Shown piece by piece: positions 15,642-24,076 of a DNA stretch of 57,033 nt. The notes beneath the pieces are model-generated. The model was not told where the DNA came from, made no database searches, and saw only the letters and a program-made list of their open reading frames with translations. Every line of letters starts with the position of its first letter. Positions within the stretch are counted from its first letter, which is position 1. Origin of the DNA: Cyclobacteriaceae bacterium. GTDB taxonomy: Bacteria > Bacteroidota > Bacteroidia > Cytophagales > Cyclobacteriaceae. The DNA is taken from the NCBI GenBank assembly GCA_021648745.1, contig JAKISE010000010.1, positions 1-57,033 of the forward strand. The letters are read 5' to 3'. Made by a program: the position numbers and the translations under genes.

Positions 15642-16589
15642 TTAAAAAAGACCTACAATAGCATTATTCTTGATATTCTGCTCAAGCCTAATATAATCGG
15701 CAACTTGTTCTTGTGAGCGATGTCCAGTTTGTTGCATTATTTCGGGGATACTTCTTCCTTTACGTGCTGTTTCGGTTATAAAGCCAGCTCGCATACTGTG
15801 TGCTGGCAACATAGGGAAATACCGCTTTACAATACCATTAACTCCATCACCTTTTAATTGCTTTCGGATAATCATATCGCCTTTCCTTACGCTTAAAAAT
15901 AAAGGTTCAGTCGGTTGTATCTCAAATTGTTCGATGTATTTCTTCAGAATACGAACAGGGCATTGGTTTGGCAGTTTGCCATAAACAAAGCTCTTGATAA
16001 TGCCTTTACTCATTTGATCGGTTTTTGATTTGCGTACTGTAATAGCAATGCCATAATCTGTGTCCTGTACATCGCTTAGTTTTAGTGACGCTAACTCACT
16101 CCGCCTAAAGGCACCACCGCCAATTAATAGTAACGCTCTGTCTCTAATAGCTTTATTAGTATTAGGTAATGAAGTTACTCGTTCGATCAGCTTATTCAGC
16201 TTCATAGCAGCCGCTTGTTTAACTCCACGTGTCTCGCTTTTGCGAACGCCTCGCATAAGTTCTAATACAAGGTCATTGCGAGTAGGATTTTCAAAGCCAT
16301 TACGTTTATGCTGCCTTTTTATGGAAACTAAAAACTGCTGTAAGCTGCTTGGCTTATATCGCTCACCTTTTAAAGTTCTTACGTTACTTAGAAAGTCTGC
16401 TACGGTTACAATTTCAGCAGGCAAGGAAGAAAGACCGAAACCATTGCAATAAGCTTCAAATAGAACCCAGTCGCTATCGTAAGCGGTTCTACTATTCTTT
16501 GCGATTGATTCCTTTAATAAATCTGCGATTCCATCGGCTCTTGATTGTGAAATTAAGCCTGAATTGATAGTTTTTAGTGATTTGCTCAT
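15642..16589 (-). CDS. Tyrosine recombinase/phage-type integrase
   Basis: A 315-aa site-specific recombinase. The N-terminal SAM-like core-binding domain covers about residues 25-115. The catalytic domain shows R162 in GGAFRRSELASL, K187 or K189 in VRKSKTDQ, the HxxR box H264-R267 (HSMRAGF), H290 in TGHRSQ and the nucleophile Y299 (DYIRLEQ). All active-site residues are present, so the enzyme looks intact. The gene is convergent with the TAC-like module (12 bases between the stops). Its start lies 110 bases from the 3' end of tRNA-Arg, the arrangement expected for an integrase next to its attachment tRNA. It is the likely vehicle of the island. Confidence 0.92.
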   Translation of the reverse strand: MSKSLKTINSGLISQSRADGIADLLKESIAKNSRTAYDSDWVLFEAYCNGFGLSSLPAEIVTVADFLSNVRTLKGERYKPSSLQQFLVSIKRQHKRNGFENPTRNDLVLELMRGVRKSETRGVKQAAAMKLNKLIERVTSLPNTNKAIRDRALLLIGGGAFRRSELASLKLSDVQDTDYGIAITVRKSKTDQMSKGIIKSFVYGKLPNQCPVRILKKYIEQFEIQPTEPLFLSVRKGDMIIRKQLKGDGVNGIVKRYFPMLPAHSMRAGFITETARKGRSIPEIMQQTGHRSQEQVADYIRLEQNIKNNAIVGLF

Positions 16590-16698
16590 ATCTTAAATGT
16601 TTGATATAAGTGATTCTAACTAAACTTTTGTTATGCAAATTGTTTGCAAATAAAAAAGCAGCTATGTTTACAATGAACATAACTACTTGATTATCAAG

Positions 16699-16772
16699 TG
16701 ATCGCGAAAGGATTCGAACCTTTGACCGTCTGCTTAGAAGGCAGATGCTCTATCCAGCTGAGCTACGCGACC
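16699..16772 (-). tRNA. tRNA-Arg (anticodon TCT)
   Basis: The minus strand gives a full cloverleaf: acceptor GGTCGCG pairs with CGCGATC, the T-loop reads GGTTCGAATCC, and the anticodon stem TCTGC/GCAGA encloses the loop CTTCTAA with anticodon TCT. Discriminator A, no encoded CCA. Its 3' end faces the recombinase gene, making it a candidate integration site. Confidence 0.95.
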
Positions 16773-16779
16773 TGCAAAA

Positions 16780-16802
16780 AAAAGAGATCATTTGATCTCT
16801 TT
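16780..16802. terminator. Bidirectional hairpin between tRNA-Arg and tRNA-Pro
   Basis: AAAGAGATCA pairs perfectly with TGATCTCTTT around a very short loop, with an A-run on one side and a T-run on the other. For the minus strand this would end tRNA-Pro transcription before tRNA-Arg. Confidence 0.7.
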
Positions 16803-16806
16803 TTTG

Positions 16807-16881
16807 TCGGGGTGGCAGGATTCGAACCTGCGACCTCCTGCTCCCAAAGCAGGCGCGATGACCGGGCTACGCTACACCCCG
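16807..16881 (-). tRNA. tRNA-Pro (anticodon TGG)
   Basis: Acceptor CGGGGTG pairs with CACCCCG on the minus strand. The anticodon stem CCTGC/GCAGG encloses TTTGGGA with anticodon TGG, and the T-arm contains GGTTCGAATCC. Discriminator A, no encoded CCA. Confidence 0.95.
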
Positions 16882-16979
16882 AGGTGTATTATATCAATTT
16901 CATTATAACCAATGCTTGCTAGTAAGCTGAAACAATTATTGTGACTCACAAAAGGAGATTTCATAATATGTCTTAGCCT

Positions 16980-17096
<117 letters not shown>

Positions 17097-17242
17097 TGTA
17101 AACGGCCTTATGCCGTTTTGGGAGTGCAAATATAGCACTTAACATTTTTTAAGAACAAGTACAATTAATAATTTTTTATAGTTTTTTTTAGCAAATTATT
17201 TTAGAAGAAATATCGAGCTCAAAATTGAAAATTTCACACCAA

Positions 17243-18085
17243 TTAATTACCTAATTTTTTGGGAGAATAATTGTTAATACTAGCCCTAACTGAACCAAAT
17301 GTGGTCAATAATTTTTCAGCTTTATGTTGGGGTATATCTAACTCATCTATAATCATTTTAACACCTCTTTTAAATAATTTAGCATTATTGAGTTGCATGT
17401 CAATCATTTTATTTCCTTTTACTCTGCCCAACTTAATCATTAACGAGGTAGAAAGCATGTTAAGAACCAATTTTTGGCTTGTACCACTTTTCATTCGAGT
17501 GCTACCGGTAACAAATTCTGGCCCCACATTAATTTCTATAGGTATGTCGGTAATTTGAGCCAAAGGCGAGCCAGGGTTATTTGTTATACCTGCGGTGAGC
17601 AAACCCATATCTTTAGCTTTTTTTATTCCGCCCAACACGTACTTTGTTGTTCCTGATGCTGCTATGCCAATTACTGTGTCTAGCGGAGTTGGTTTAAAAG
17701 ATAAAATGTCTTTCCAAGCCTGTTCCACATCATCCTCCGCATTTTCAACTGCAGTTCGTAGGGCAGTATCTCCACCTGCAATAAGCCCAATAATTTTATT
17801 GGCAGGCATGCCAAAAGTTGGAGGTATTTCTGAGGCATCCAGTACCCCTAAACGCCCACTCGTTCCTGCTCCAATATAAAAGAGCCTACCACCAAGCGCA
17901 AAATTATCTGCTAAATGGTTAACCAGATTTTCAATCTGAGGTATTACAAAATTTACGGCTTTTGCTATTTTTTCGTCTTCTTTATTAATATTATAAAGCA
18001 GTTCTCCAACATTCATTTTTTCAAGGTCTTTATAAGTAGAAGGAGATTCGGTAATTAAAGAACTGTTTATATTTGAGTTGTTCAT
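17243..18085 (-). CDS. murQ: N-acetylmuramic acid 6-phosphate etherase
   Basis: A 280-aa SIS-domain lyase that splits MurNAc-6-phosphate into GlcNAc-6-phosphate and D-lactate during peptidoglycan recycling. The sugar-phosphate-binding SIS motifs are clear: LFYIGAGTSGRLGVLDASEI (about residues 68-87) and IGIAASGTTKYVLGGI (about 139-154), plus GGDTALRTAVENAEDD with the catalytic Glu, and the C-terminal TGSTRMKSGTSQKL. Length is slightly short for the family (about 300 aa), mainly at the C-terminus. The start codon overlaps the stop of the upstream DeoR gene by one base, so it is expressed with this regulator. Confidence 0.96.
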   Translation of the reverse strand: MNNSNINSSLITESPSTYKDLEKMNVGELLYNINKEDEKIAKAVNFVIPQIENLVNHLADNFALGGRLFYIGAGTSGRLGVLDASEIPPTFGMPANKIIGLIAGGDTALRTAVENAEDDVEQAWKDILSFKPTPLDTVIGIAASGTTKYVLGGIKKAKDMGLLTAGITNNPGSPLAQITDIPIEINVGPEFVTGSTRMKSGTSQKLVLNMLSTSLMIKLGRVKGNKMIDMQLNNAKLFKRGVKMIIDELDIPQHKAEKLLTTFGSVRASINNYSPKKLGN

Positions 18086-18834
18086 TATAATAGTTGTATT
18101 CCCTTGTTTTTATAAATTTCTAATTGTGCTTCTTTGGGGTCTAGCTCGGTAACCAAAGTATTAATAGTCTCGATATCACATATTTTATACCGTTGTTGAG
18201 TCCCTAATTTTTCTGAAATAGATAGCGAAACAATATTCTTTGAAGAAGCAATCATTGCCTTCTTTAGCTGAACAACTTCCCAATCAAATTCACTTAATCC
18301 ATATTCTACATCTAAATAGCTTGTTCCAAGAAAACAATTATCAAACTTTATTTTTGCTAGGGTGTGAATAACGTTTCCTCCTAATGCTATTTGAGACTCC
18401 TTAGAAAGTCTGCCCCCTAAGAATATAACTTCTAATCCCTCACATTCAATTAACTGCATAGCAATAGGTAAGCTAGGTGTAAAAAAAGTTGCATTTAAGT
18501 TGTTCGGAATAAGTCTGGCGAGTTCTAAATTAGAGGTTCCTCCACTTATCAAAGATACACTATTGGGTGTAATAATTTCTAAAGCCTTTTTAGCTATTAT
18601 AGCCTTCTCATCATGAGAATATACAGCTTGGGTATCATACGTATAGGGTTGAAATCCTATAGCTTGAGCCCCTCCGTGTACCCTAATAATTTTTTCCTTT
18701 TTATCTAATTCAATAATGTCGCGCCTAACCGTATCAACAGAAACATTAAGTAAGGTTGATAAGTCATTTAATAGCACTCTATTATGAATGCTTGCTTCAT
18801 GCAGGATGATGTTTTGACGTTCTAGCTTGTTCAT
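18085..18834 (-). CDS. DeoR-family transcriptional regulator of amino-sugar use
   Basis: A 249-aa regulator. The N-terminal winged helix begins MNKLERQNIILHEASIHNRV and has the recognition helix in LLNVSVDTVRRDIIELDKKE, followed by the DeoR hallmark IIRVHGGAQ. The C-terminal DeoRC sensor domain contains SGGTSNLELARLIPN, which binds a phosphorylated sugar, and FLGGRLSKES. The ATG at 18834 is chosen; the longer frame needs GTG three codons earlier. One-base overlap with murQ and proximity to nagB suggest that it senses a sugar phosphate of the MurNAc/GlcNAc pathway, which is inference. Confidence 0.88.
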   Translation of the reverse strand: MNKLERQNIILHEASIHNRVLLNDLSTLLNVSVDTVRRDIIELDKKEKIIRVHGGAQAIGFQPYTYDTQAVYSHDEKAIIAKKALEIITPNSVSLISGGTSNLELARLIPNNLNATFFTPSLPIAMQLIECEGLEVIFLGGRLSKESQIALGGNVIHTLAKIKFDNCFLGTSYLDVEYGLSEFDWEVVQLKKAMIASSKNIVSLSISEKLGTQQRYKICDIETINTLVTELDPKEAQLEIYKNKGIQLL

Positions 18835-18863
18835 AATTCGCACAGGTAGAGCCCGTATATTGT

Positions 18864-19535
18864 TTAATTATTATGCGTTCCTACAAAAATAATAGAAGCT
18901 AAATTATTATTTTCATCTTTAGGTTCAGAAATTGACGAAAGTTGAAGCTGATTTGCATTAAATAGACTACTCCAAGAGCTTAAGGTTCTGAAATACCATG
19001 GGGCAGGGTCAACAAACTCTTTATCAAACCCTTGCCAAGACCCCTCTCTCCATCCATCAACATAATTTTCGCTGTTAACCAATAATGGGTGCAGGGTTTG
19101 TATAATAAAAGAACCTCTTTTATTTAGCAATGAAGATATGCTTTTAAACATTTTGTTTACAGAATTTTTGCCTATTAAAGAAAAATTGCAAATTATTAAA
19201 TCAAACAACTGTCCGTTTAGCCCTTCTTCTAGTTGTTTATAACTCAAAAGCATATACTTTCCTTTTCTATATTTTTTAGCATAACTAATAAATTGTTCAG
19301 TTACATCAATACCAAGAGTATTAATACCTTTTTCTGTTAATAGATGAACTAGCCAACCCTCTCCACATCCTATGTCTAGAACGTTTTTTGGTTTTCGATT
19401 AATCACTTCTTTTAGAATGGCTCTGTTAGTTACACCAATCCTACTTTCAATTTCGTTGTTATTAATCGCTCTAATCCAAGGTGTAATATTTTTAGACCAA
19501 GAATCAACTATTTTTTCATCTGAAAACGGATTCAT
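18864..19535 (-). CDS. Class I SAM-dependent methyltransferase
   Basis: A 223-aa Rossmann-fold methyltransferase. KNVLDIGCGEGWLVHLLTEK (about residues 55-74) is motif I with the SAM-binding GxGxG, and GIDVTEQFI supplies the acidic residue after strand 2. The substrate is unknown; members of this type methylate small molecules or quinones. It is on the same strand as, and 30 bases upstream of, the DeoR gene (measured to its ATG), so it may be the first gene of that operon. No other pathway partner is present. Confidence 0.85.
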   Translation of the reverse strand: MNPFSDEKIVDSWSKNITPWIRAINNNEIESRIGVTNRAILKEVINRKPKNVLDIGCGEGWLVHLLTEKGINTLGIDVTEQFISYAKKYRKGKYMLLSYKQLEEGLNGQLFDLIICNFSLIGKNSVNKMFKSISSLLNKRGSFIIQTLHPLLVNSENYVDGWREGSWQGFDKEFVDPAPWYFRTLSSWSSLFNANQLQLSSISEPKDENNNLASIIFVGTHNN

Positions 19536-19803
19536 ACATAAATTTCAGTTTCACTTTGGCTAACATATATATAATTGGGCAATTAGACAATTTAGTTTTA
19601 AACTTTGCAAGTATTACTGGCAAGACATTGTGTTTTAACTGTAAATAATACAGTTTATAACTATTAATTTATATGCTAGAAAAGCTTGCATAATATTTTT
19701 TTTATTTGCTAATTTTCGACTTTGCTAAAGTCGAAGAAGTTGTGTTGGGCTTGGTTGAGAGAAGAAAAAAATCAAATAAGTTTTTAACCAAATAAATTTT
19801 ATA

Positions 19804-19905
19804 ATGAACAACTATAAAAAATGCACTTTCGTACTTATTGAGGGGTGTGTTATTGGTTGTTTTACTTATGAGCGGTACGAACGTTGGCATAAAATATTAG
19901 CTTAA
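19804..19905 (+). CDS. Hypothetical 33-aa small ORF
   Basis: ATG at 19804, stop TAA at 19903. It would encode a peptide beginning MNNYKKCTFVLIEG with three cysteines and a basic/aromatic end (YERYERWHK). No similarity is recognised. The only support is its position between a hairpin and an intrinsic terminator on the same strand, and a run of A/T before the start. It may be chance. Confidence 0.2.
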   Translation: MNNYKKCTFVLIEGCVIGCFTYERYERWHKILA

Positions 19906-19950
19906 AGACTTAAAATTCACAACGAATTTATACTTGGTTGATTAACAAAA

Positions 19951-19980
19951 AGGGCTATCAAACGTGGTAGCTCTTTTTTT
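19951..19980 (+). terminator. Intrinsic terminator upstream of nagB
   Basis: GGGCTATCA pairs with TGGTAGCTC (9 pairs with G-U allowed) around AACG and is followed by T7. It points with the plus strand although no recognised gene lies upstream, which is why a small transcript is proposed. Confidence 0.75.
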
Positions 19981-20032
19981 GACAAATTGTTTTAACGTTA
20001 ATACTTAATCACGTTTTTAAAATGTGTTATTT

Positions 20033-21970
20033 ATGCCAGAAATTTTAATTAAACACAGTCCATTAGGCTTAAGAGAAGAACTTCGTTTCGAAAAAATACA
20101 CACCGTTATTTTTCCGAAAGCCTACGAAGGTTCTATGCAGGTAGCTCGAGAAATTGCAGCTCTAATCAAAGAGAAAGAAGCTCACAACAAGCCTTGTGTA
20201 CTTGGTTTGGCTACGGGTTCTTCACCCACAACAGTTTATAACGAACTGGTTCGAATGCATAAAGAAGAGGGCTTAAGCTTTAAAAATGTACATACATTTA
20301 ATTTAGATGAGTATTATCCTATGCAGCCTAATTCTTTGCAGAGTTATGTTCGTTTTATGGATGAATTCCTTTTTAATCATATTGACATAGACCGAGCCAA
20401 TATTCATATTCCTGATGGCACCTTGCAAACAGAAGAAGTATTTGATTTTTGCCAGCAGTATGAGCAACAGATTACAAATTTAGGAGGCCTCGATTTGCAA
20501 GTGCTCGGTATTGGACGAACAGGCCATATAGGATTTAATGAGCCTGGTTCTCACCCGAATTCAGGCACTCGAATGGTTACATTAGATCATATAACCAGAG
20601 TAGATGCAGCAGATGATTTTATAGAAATTGATAATGTACCCCGTAAAGCTATTACTATGGGGGTGGGGAGTATTATGAAAGCCAAGCGAGTAATTCTAAT
20701 GGCTTGGGGCGAAGGTAAAGCTTCCATTATTGCAAAAACGATAGAAGGGAAACAAAATGATTTAGTGCCTGCAACTTTTTTGCAAAACCATGCTAATGTA
20801 ACCTTTGTGTTAGATGAAGCAGCCAGTGCTAAACTAACACGTGTTAATACACCTTGGTTGGTGGCTTCTTGCACGTGGAGCGAGTACCAAATAAAAAGAG
20901 CTGTTGTATGGCTTTGCCAAAAAACGGGTAAACCAATTCTTAAATTAACGGATAGAGATTATAATGATAATGGCATGAGCGATTTGGTTTCGGCCTATGG
21001 ATCATCTTATGAAATTAACATTAAAATGTTTAACCAACTGCAGCACACCATTACTGGTTGGCCGGGAGGTAAACCTAATGCTGATGATACAAACAGACCT
21101 GAGCGAGCAGAACCTGCTCATAAGCGAGTGGTAATCTTTAGCCCGCATCCAGACGATGATGTTATATCAATGGGAGGTACGTTTATTAGATTGCACGATC
21201 AGGGGCATGAGGTTCATGTTGGATACCAAACTTCTGGAAATATAGCTGTTTTCGATGATGAAGTTATTCGCTTTGCAGATTTTAATAAGGAACTAAACAA
21301 GTTTTTAGGAGTTGAAGGAGTAGGCACTTCTGATTTATACGAAAAGGTAAAAAAGGAAATTGCTGATAAGCAGCTAGGAGAGCAAGATTCTACAGAAGTT
21401 AGAGAAATTAAAAGTTTAATACGTGAGGGTGAAGCAAAGGCTGCCTGTAGGTTTGTAGGATTACCCGAAAGTAGAATGCATTTTTTAAATATGCCATTTT
21501 ATGAAACTGGCAAAGTTAAAAAAGACCCTTTTGGCTCCAAAGATGTAAAAGTGCTGGTTGATTTTCTTAGAAAAATAAAGCCACATCAAATTTATGCAGC
21601 TGGAGATTTATCCGATCCTCATGGCACACATAGGGTATGCTTAGATGCTATTTTTGCCGCCATCAAAGAGATGAAAAATGACTATTGGATGCAGGAGTGT
21701 TACGTTTGGCTTTATAGAGGTGCTTGGCAAGAATGGGGAATTGAGGACATAGATATGACGGTTCCTTTAAGTCCTGATGAGCTGCGTAAAAAACGTAAAG
21801 CTATTTTTAAACACCAATCACAAAAAGATAGTGCCGTTTTTCCTGGAAATGATGCACGCGAATTCTGGCAGCGATCCGAAGATAGAAACACCGATACAGC
21901 TAAGCAATATGATAAACTAGGCTTAGCAGAATACGAAGCTATGGAAGCTTTTAAGAGATACAAATTTTGA
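20033..21970 (+). CDS. nagB: Glucosamine-6-phosphate deaminase fused to PIG-L/LmbE-like deacetylase
   Basis: A 645-aa two-domain enzyme. Residues about 1-300 are NagB: VLGLATGSSPTTVYNELVRM binds phosphate, TFNLDEYYPM and GIGRTGHIGFNEPGS carry the catalytic Asp and His, and it converts GlcN-6-P to fructose-6-P and ammonia. From about residue 365 a PIG-L domain begins with VVIFSPHPDDDVISMGG (zinc site PHPDD), with SDPHGTHRVC near the end. The combination is known in Bacteroidota and may join deacetylation and deamination. The ATG at 20033 is preferred over GTG at 20024. It is divergent from murQ/DeoR and precedes the permease gene. Confidence 0.93.
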   Translation: MPEILIKHSPLGLREELRFEKIHTVIFPKAYEGSMQVAREIAALIKEKEAHNKPCVLGLATGSSPTTVYNELVRMHKEEGLSFKNVHTFNLDEYYPMQPNSLQSYVRFMDEFLFNHIDIDRANIHIPDGTLQTEEVFDFCQQYEQQITNLGGLDLQVLGIGRTGHIGFNEPGSHPNSGTRMVTLDHITRVDAADDFIEIDNVPRKAITMGVGSIMKAKRVILMAWGEGKASIIAKTIEGKQNDLVPATFLQNHANVTFVLDEAASAKLTRVNTPWLVASCTWSEYQIKRAVVWLCQKTGKPILKLTDRDYNDNGMSDLVSAYGSSYEINIKMFNQLQHTITGWPGGKPNADDTNRPERAEPAHKRVVIFSPHPDDDVISMGGTFIRLHDQGHEVHVGYQTSGNIAVFDDEVIRFADFNKELNKFLGVEGVGTSDLYEKVKKEIADKQLGEQDSTEVREIKSLIREGEAKAACRFVGLPESRMHFLNMPFYETGKVKKDPFGSKDVKVLVDFLRKIKPHQIYAAGDLSDPHGTHRVCLDAIFAAIKEMKNDYWMQECYVWLYRGAWQEWGIEDIDMTVPLSPDELRKKRKAIFKHQSQKDSAVFPGNDAREFWQRSEDRNTDTAKQYDKLGLAEYEAMEAFKRYKF

Positions 21971-22218
21971 TTAGAATCGACATCCAATTCCTGGCGTATG
22001 CCTTGCTTCGCCATAGCTTTAGCGAAGGTGCAGCAGAGACCTGTTGGAGTGGAAAGCTTTACTTTACTAAAAACTGACTCAGGTTATAAATTATTTGCAT
22101 CCTATTCATCCAATAAATATTTTCAGCTCCCTGCGTAGCAGATTCCTCGACTGTCTATCTCTTTAATAAATTGGTTGATAAATGTAGAGTGAATATGGGA
22201 AGTGAGCGATGGAATTTT

Positions 22219-22387
22219 AACCTGGATTATGCAATAGAATTCGTAATGAGAAGACAAAATGCAATAAATCAGAAGTTTATTATTCGAAAAGCATAGCACC
22301 GCTATGGTTAAGAGGATAAACTTAGTAAAACGACTGATTTGCAGCAGTTTGTATTAGTAATAGACTTTCTATTGCATATTTCGGGTT
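22219..22387. repeat. Palindromic dispersed element, copy B (inverted orientation)
   Basis: A 169-bp unit whose reverse complement is nearly identical to copy C at 47034. Ends AACCTGGATTATGCAATAG... and ...CTATTGCATATTTCGGGTT, with central palindrome CATAGC-ACC-GCTATG. It directly precedes the GH20-like gene remnant. The bases just outside its right end (TAACGTAT) resemble those outside copy A (GAACGTAT on the minus strand). Confidence 0.88.
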
Positions 22388-22389
22388 TA

Positions 22390-22654
22390 ACGTATCTACA
22401 AATACGGCAAGCTAATAATGATGCTTTTAAAGAGTTACAAAAAAATGCCCCTGTTCTAAATTCAATTGCTGAACTATCTGCATTGGCAGTAAGTAGGAAT
22501 AGAAGTTGTTGAGCTTTCAATAGGAGATAATAAACCAACGAAAGGTTGGATAGCGGAAAGTAAAATTATAGTTTCGAGTGTTCGAATGCAAGGAGGTAGA
22601 ACGGAGATTCAAATTATAAATACTGTTGAGTCGCTAATTGCAAATTGCCAGTAG
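22390..22654 (+). pseudogene. C-terminal remnant of a GH20-like beta-N-acetylhexosaminidase
   Basis: Two frames joined by one frameshift near 22500 read like the end of a family 20 hexosaminidase. The first is TYLQIRQANNDAFKELQKNA and then PVLNSIAELSALAVS; the second is VEVVELSIGDNKPTKGWIAE and then GGRTEIQIINTVESLI. GH20 C-termini show the pattern AFxxL...AP.L..LA.LS.LGL and end in an AEVxxVPAIxxLV-like stretch. The catalytic domain is absent and the fragment begins at the edge of repeat copy B. It fits the amino-sugar genes around it, which suggests a lost enzyme supplying GlcNAc. Family assignment is tentative. Confidence 0.42.
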
Positions 22655-22691
22655 CGTTTGAAATAAAAATAATTAACTTAAGAATAGCAGC

Positions 22692-24074
22692 ATGTTACAA
22701 AATGAGGGAATACCGTTAGAAAAGAGGTCGAATACTATAATGCCAATGATAATTTTGTCGATCCTCTTTTTTATTTTTGGATTTGTAACATGGCTAAATG
22801 GGCCGTTAATTCCATTTTTTAAACTTGCTTGTGAGCTTACTGAGTCTCAATCTTATTTTGTAACCTTTGCCTTTTATATCGCCTACTTTGTTATGGCAAT
22901 TCCTTCTTCTTGGGTAATTGAAAAAGTGGGTTATAAAAATGGGTTATCATTAGGGCTTGGTGTAATTGCATTAGGAGCATTTATGTTTTATCCGGCAGCC
23001 GAAGCCAGAACCTTCGAATTATTTTTAATAGCACTATTTGTTATGGGTACAGGGTTAGCCATTCTGCAAACAGCAGCAGGGCCTTATGTAGTGGTAATTG
23101 GCCCTCGAGAGAGTGCTGCTGCTCGAATTAGTATATTAGGAGTTGCCAATAAGCTAGCTGGCTTTATAGCTCCATTGGCATTAACAGCTTTAGTACTCTC
23201 CAATATGGGCGACTATACAGCCGAAAAAATTGATGCGCTTGATGTTGTTGCTAGAGAAGCTGCCTTGGATGCATTGGCTCTACAATTACAGTCGCCTTAT
23301 ATCTACATGGGTATTGTTATCTTGGTTTTAACAGTAGCAATAAAATTTTCTCCTCTGCCAGAAATTAACCTAGATGAAGATGGACAGGTTGCTCATTTAA
23401 GTATTTTTCAACAGATAAGAGGAGCGTTTAAGCATCCTCAGCTAGTATTAGGAGTAGCTACATTAACACTTTATGTGGCGGCTGAAGTAATAGCAGGGGA
23501 TTCTATTGGTGGGTTTGGTAAACATCTTGGTATTTATGGCGAAAATGGTGATTTCTATCTTAAACTTACGTCTTTTACTATGACATCCATGGTAATAGGT
23601 TATGTGTTAGGAATATTTTTAATACCCAAATATGTGTCTCAAATGGCTGCCTTAAAACTTTCAGGCTTGCTTGGAGTTATCATAGTATTAGCCATTGTAT
23701 TAGTGCCAGATACTATTTTAGTTCACTTGCCAGGCATGCCCGCTTTACCTCTTGTTATAGTATTGGTTTCACTCCTTGGCTTGGCTAATGCACTTTGCTG
23801 GCCTGCTATTTGGCCTTTGGCCTTAGAAGGTGTGGGAGGTTACACAAAAATTGGAGGAGCATTATTGGTAATGGGTATTGTTGGAGGAGCTATTTTCCCA
23901 TTAATGTATGGTGCTTGGGCTGGTGCAATTAATGATGCTAATTTAGCTAATGGAGTTGCTGAAACAGCCAAAAGTGGAAATCAGATTGCATATTTAATTC
24001 TTATTCCAGCCTATTTAATGATAACGTTTTATGCGTTTAAAGGGTACACTTATAGGATTTGGGGAAAGGAATAG
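22692..24074 (+). CDS. Sugar MFS permease, probably for N-acetylglucosamine (NagP/FucP type)
   Basis: A 460-aa transporter with about 12 membrane segments. It begins PMIILSILFFIFGFVTWLNG, the FucP/NagP-type first helix, and contains FVMGTGLAILQTAAGPYVVV and RISILGVANKLAGFIAP. The C-terminal half has LGLANALCWPAIWPLALEGV, also diagnostic of this proton:sugar symporter group. Gene order (murQ, DeoR, nagB, this permease) suggests GlcNAc or a related amino sugar as substrate. Only a remnant gene and the repeat lie between it and nagB. It is convergent with the AsmA-like gene, with 2 bases between the stops. Confidence 0.88.
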   Translation: MLQNEGIPLEKRSNTIMPMIILSILFFIFGFVTWLNGPLIPFFKLACELTESQSYFVTFAFYIAYFVMAIPSSWVIEKVGYKNGLSLGLGVIALGAFMFYPAAEARTFELFLIALFVMGTGLAILQTAAGPYVVVIGPRESAAARISILGVANKLAGFIAPLALTALVLSNMGDYTAEKIDALDVVAREAALDALALQLQSPYIYMGIVILVLTVAIKFSPLPEINLDEDGQVAHLSIFQQIRGAFKHPQLVLGVATLTLYVAAEVIAGDSIGGFGKHLGIYGENGDFYLKLTSFTMTSMVIGYVLGIFLIPKYVSQMAALKLSGLLGVIIVLAIVLVPDTILVHLPGMPALPLVIVLVSLLGLANALCWPAIWPLALEGVGGYTKIGGALLVMGIVGGAIFPLMYGAWAGAINDANLANGVAETAKSGNQIAYLILIPAYLMITFYAFKGYTYRIWGKE

Positions 24075-24076
24075 CT

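Larger units (their letters stand above)
19715..19980 (+). ncRNA. Possible small transcript ending in a strong terminator
   Basis: The 497-bp interval before nagB holds no conserved gene but shows ordered RNA-like signals on the plus strand. There is a near -7 box TTTATTTG (19701-19708), then a perfect 9-bp hairpin TTCGACTTT-GCT-AAAGTCGAA (19715-19735), and at the end a classical intrinsic terminator. A 33-codon open frame lies inside. It could be a small RNA, a leader with a small peptide, or decayed sequence. I do not recognise any known RNA family. Confidence 0.3.

Noticed and set aside
19702..19890. Minus-strand 62-aa frame in the gene-free interval before nagB
   Set aside because: It has biased composition without domain features and runs through the hairpin; plus-strand signals explain the interval better.
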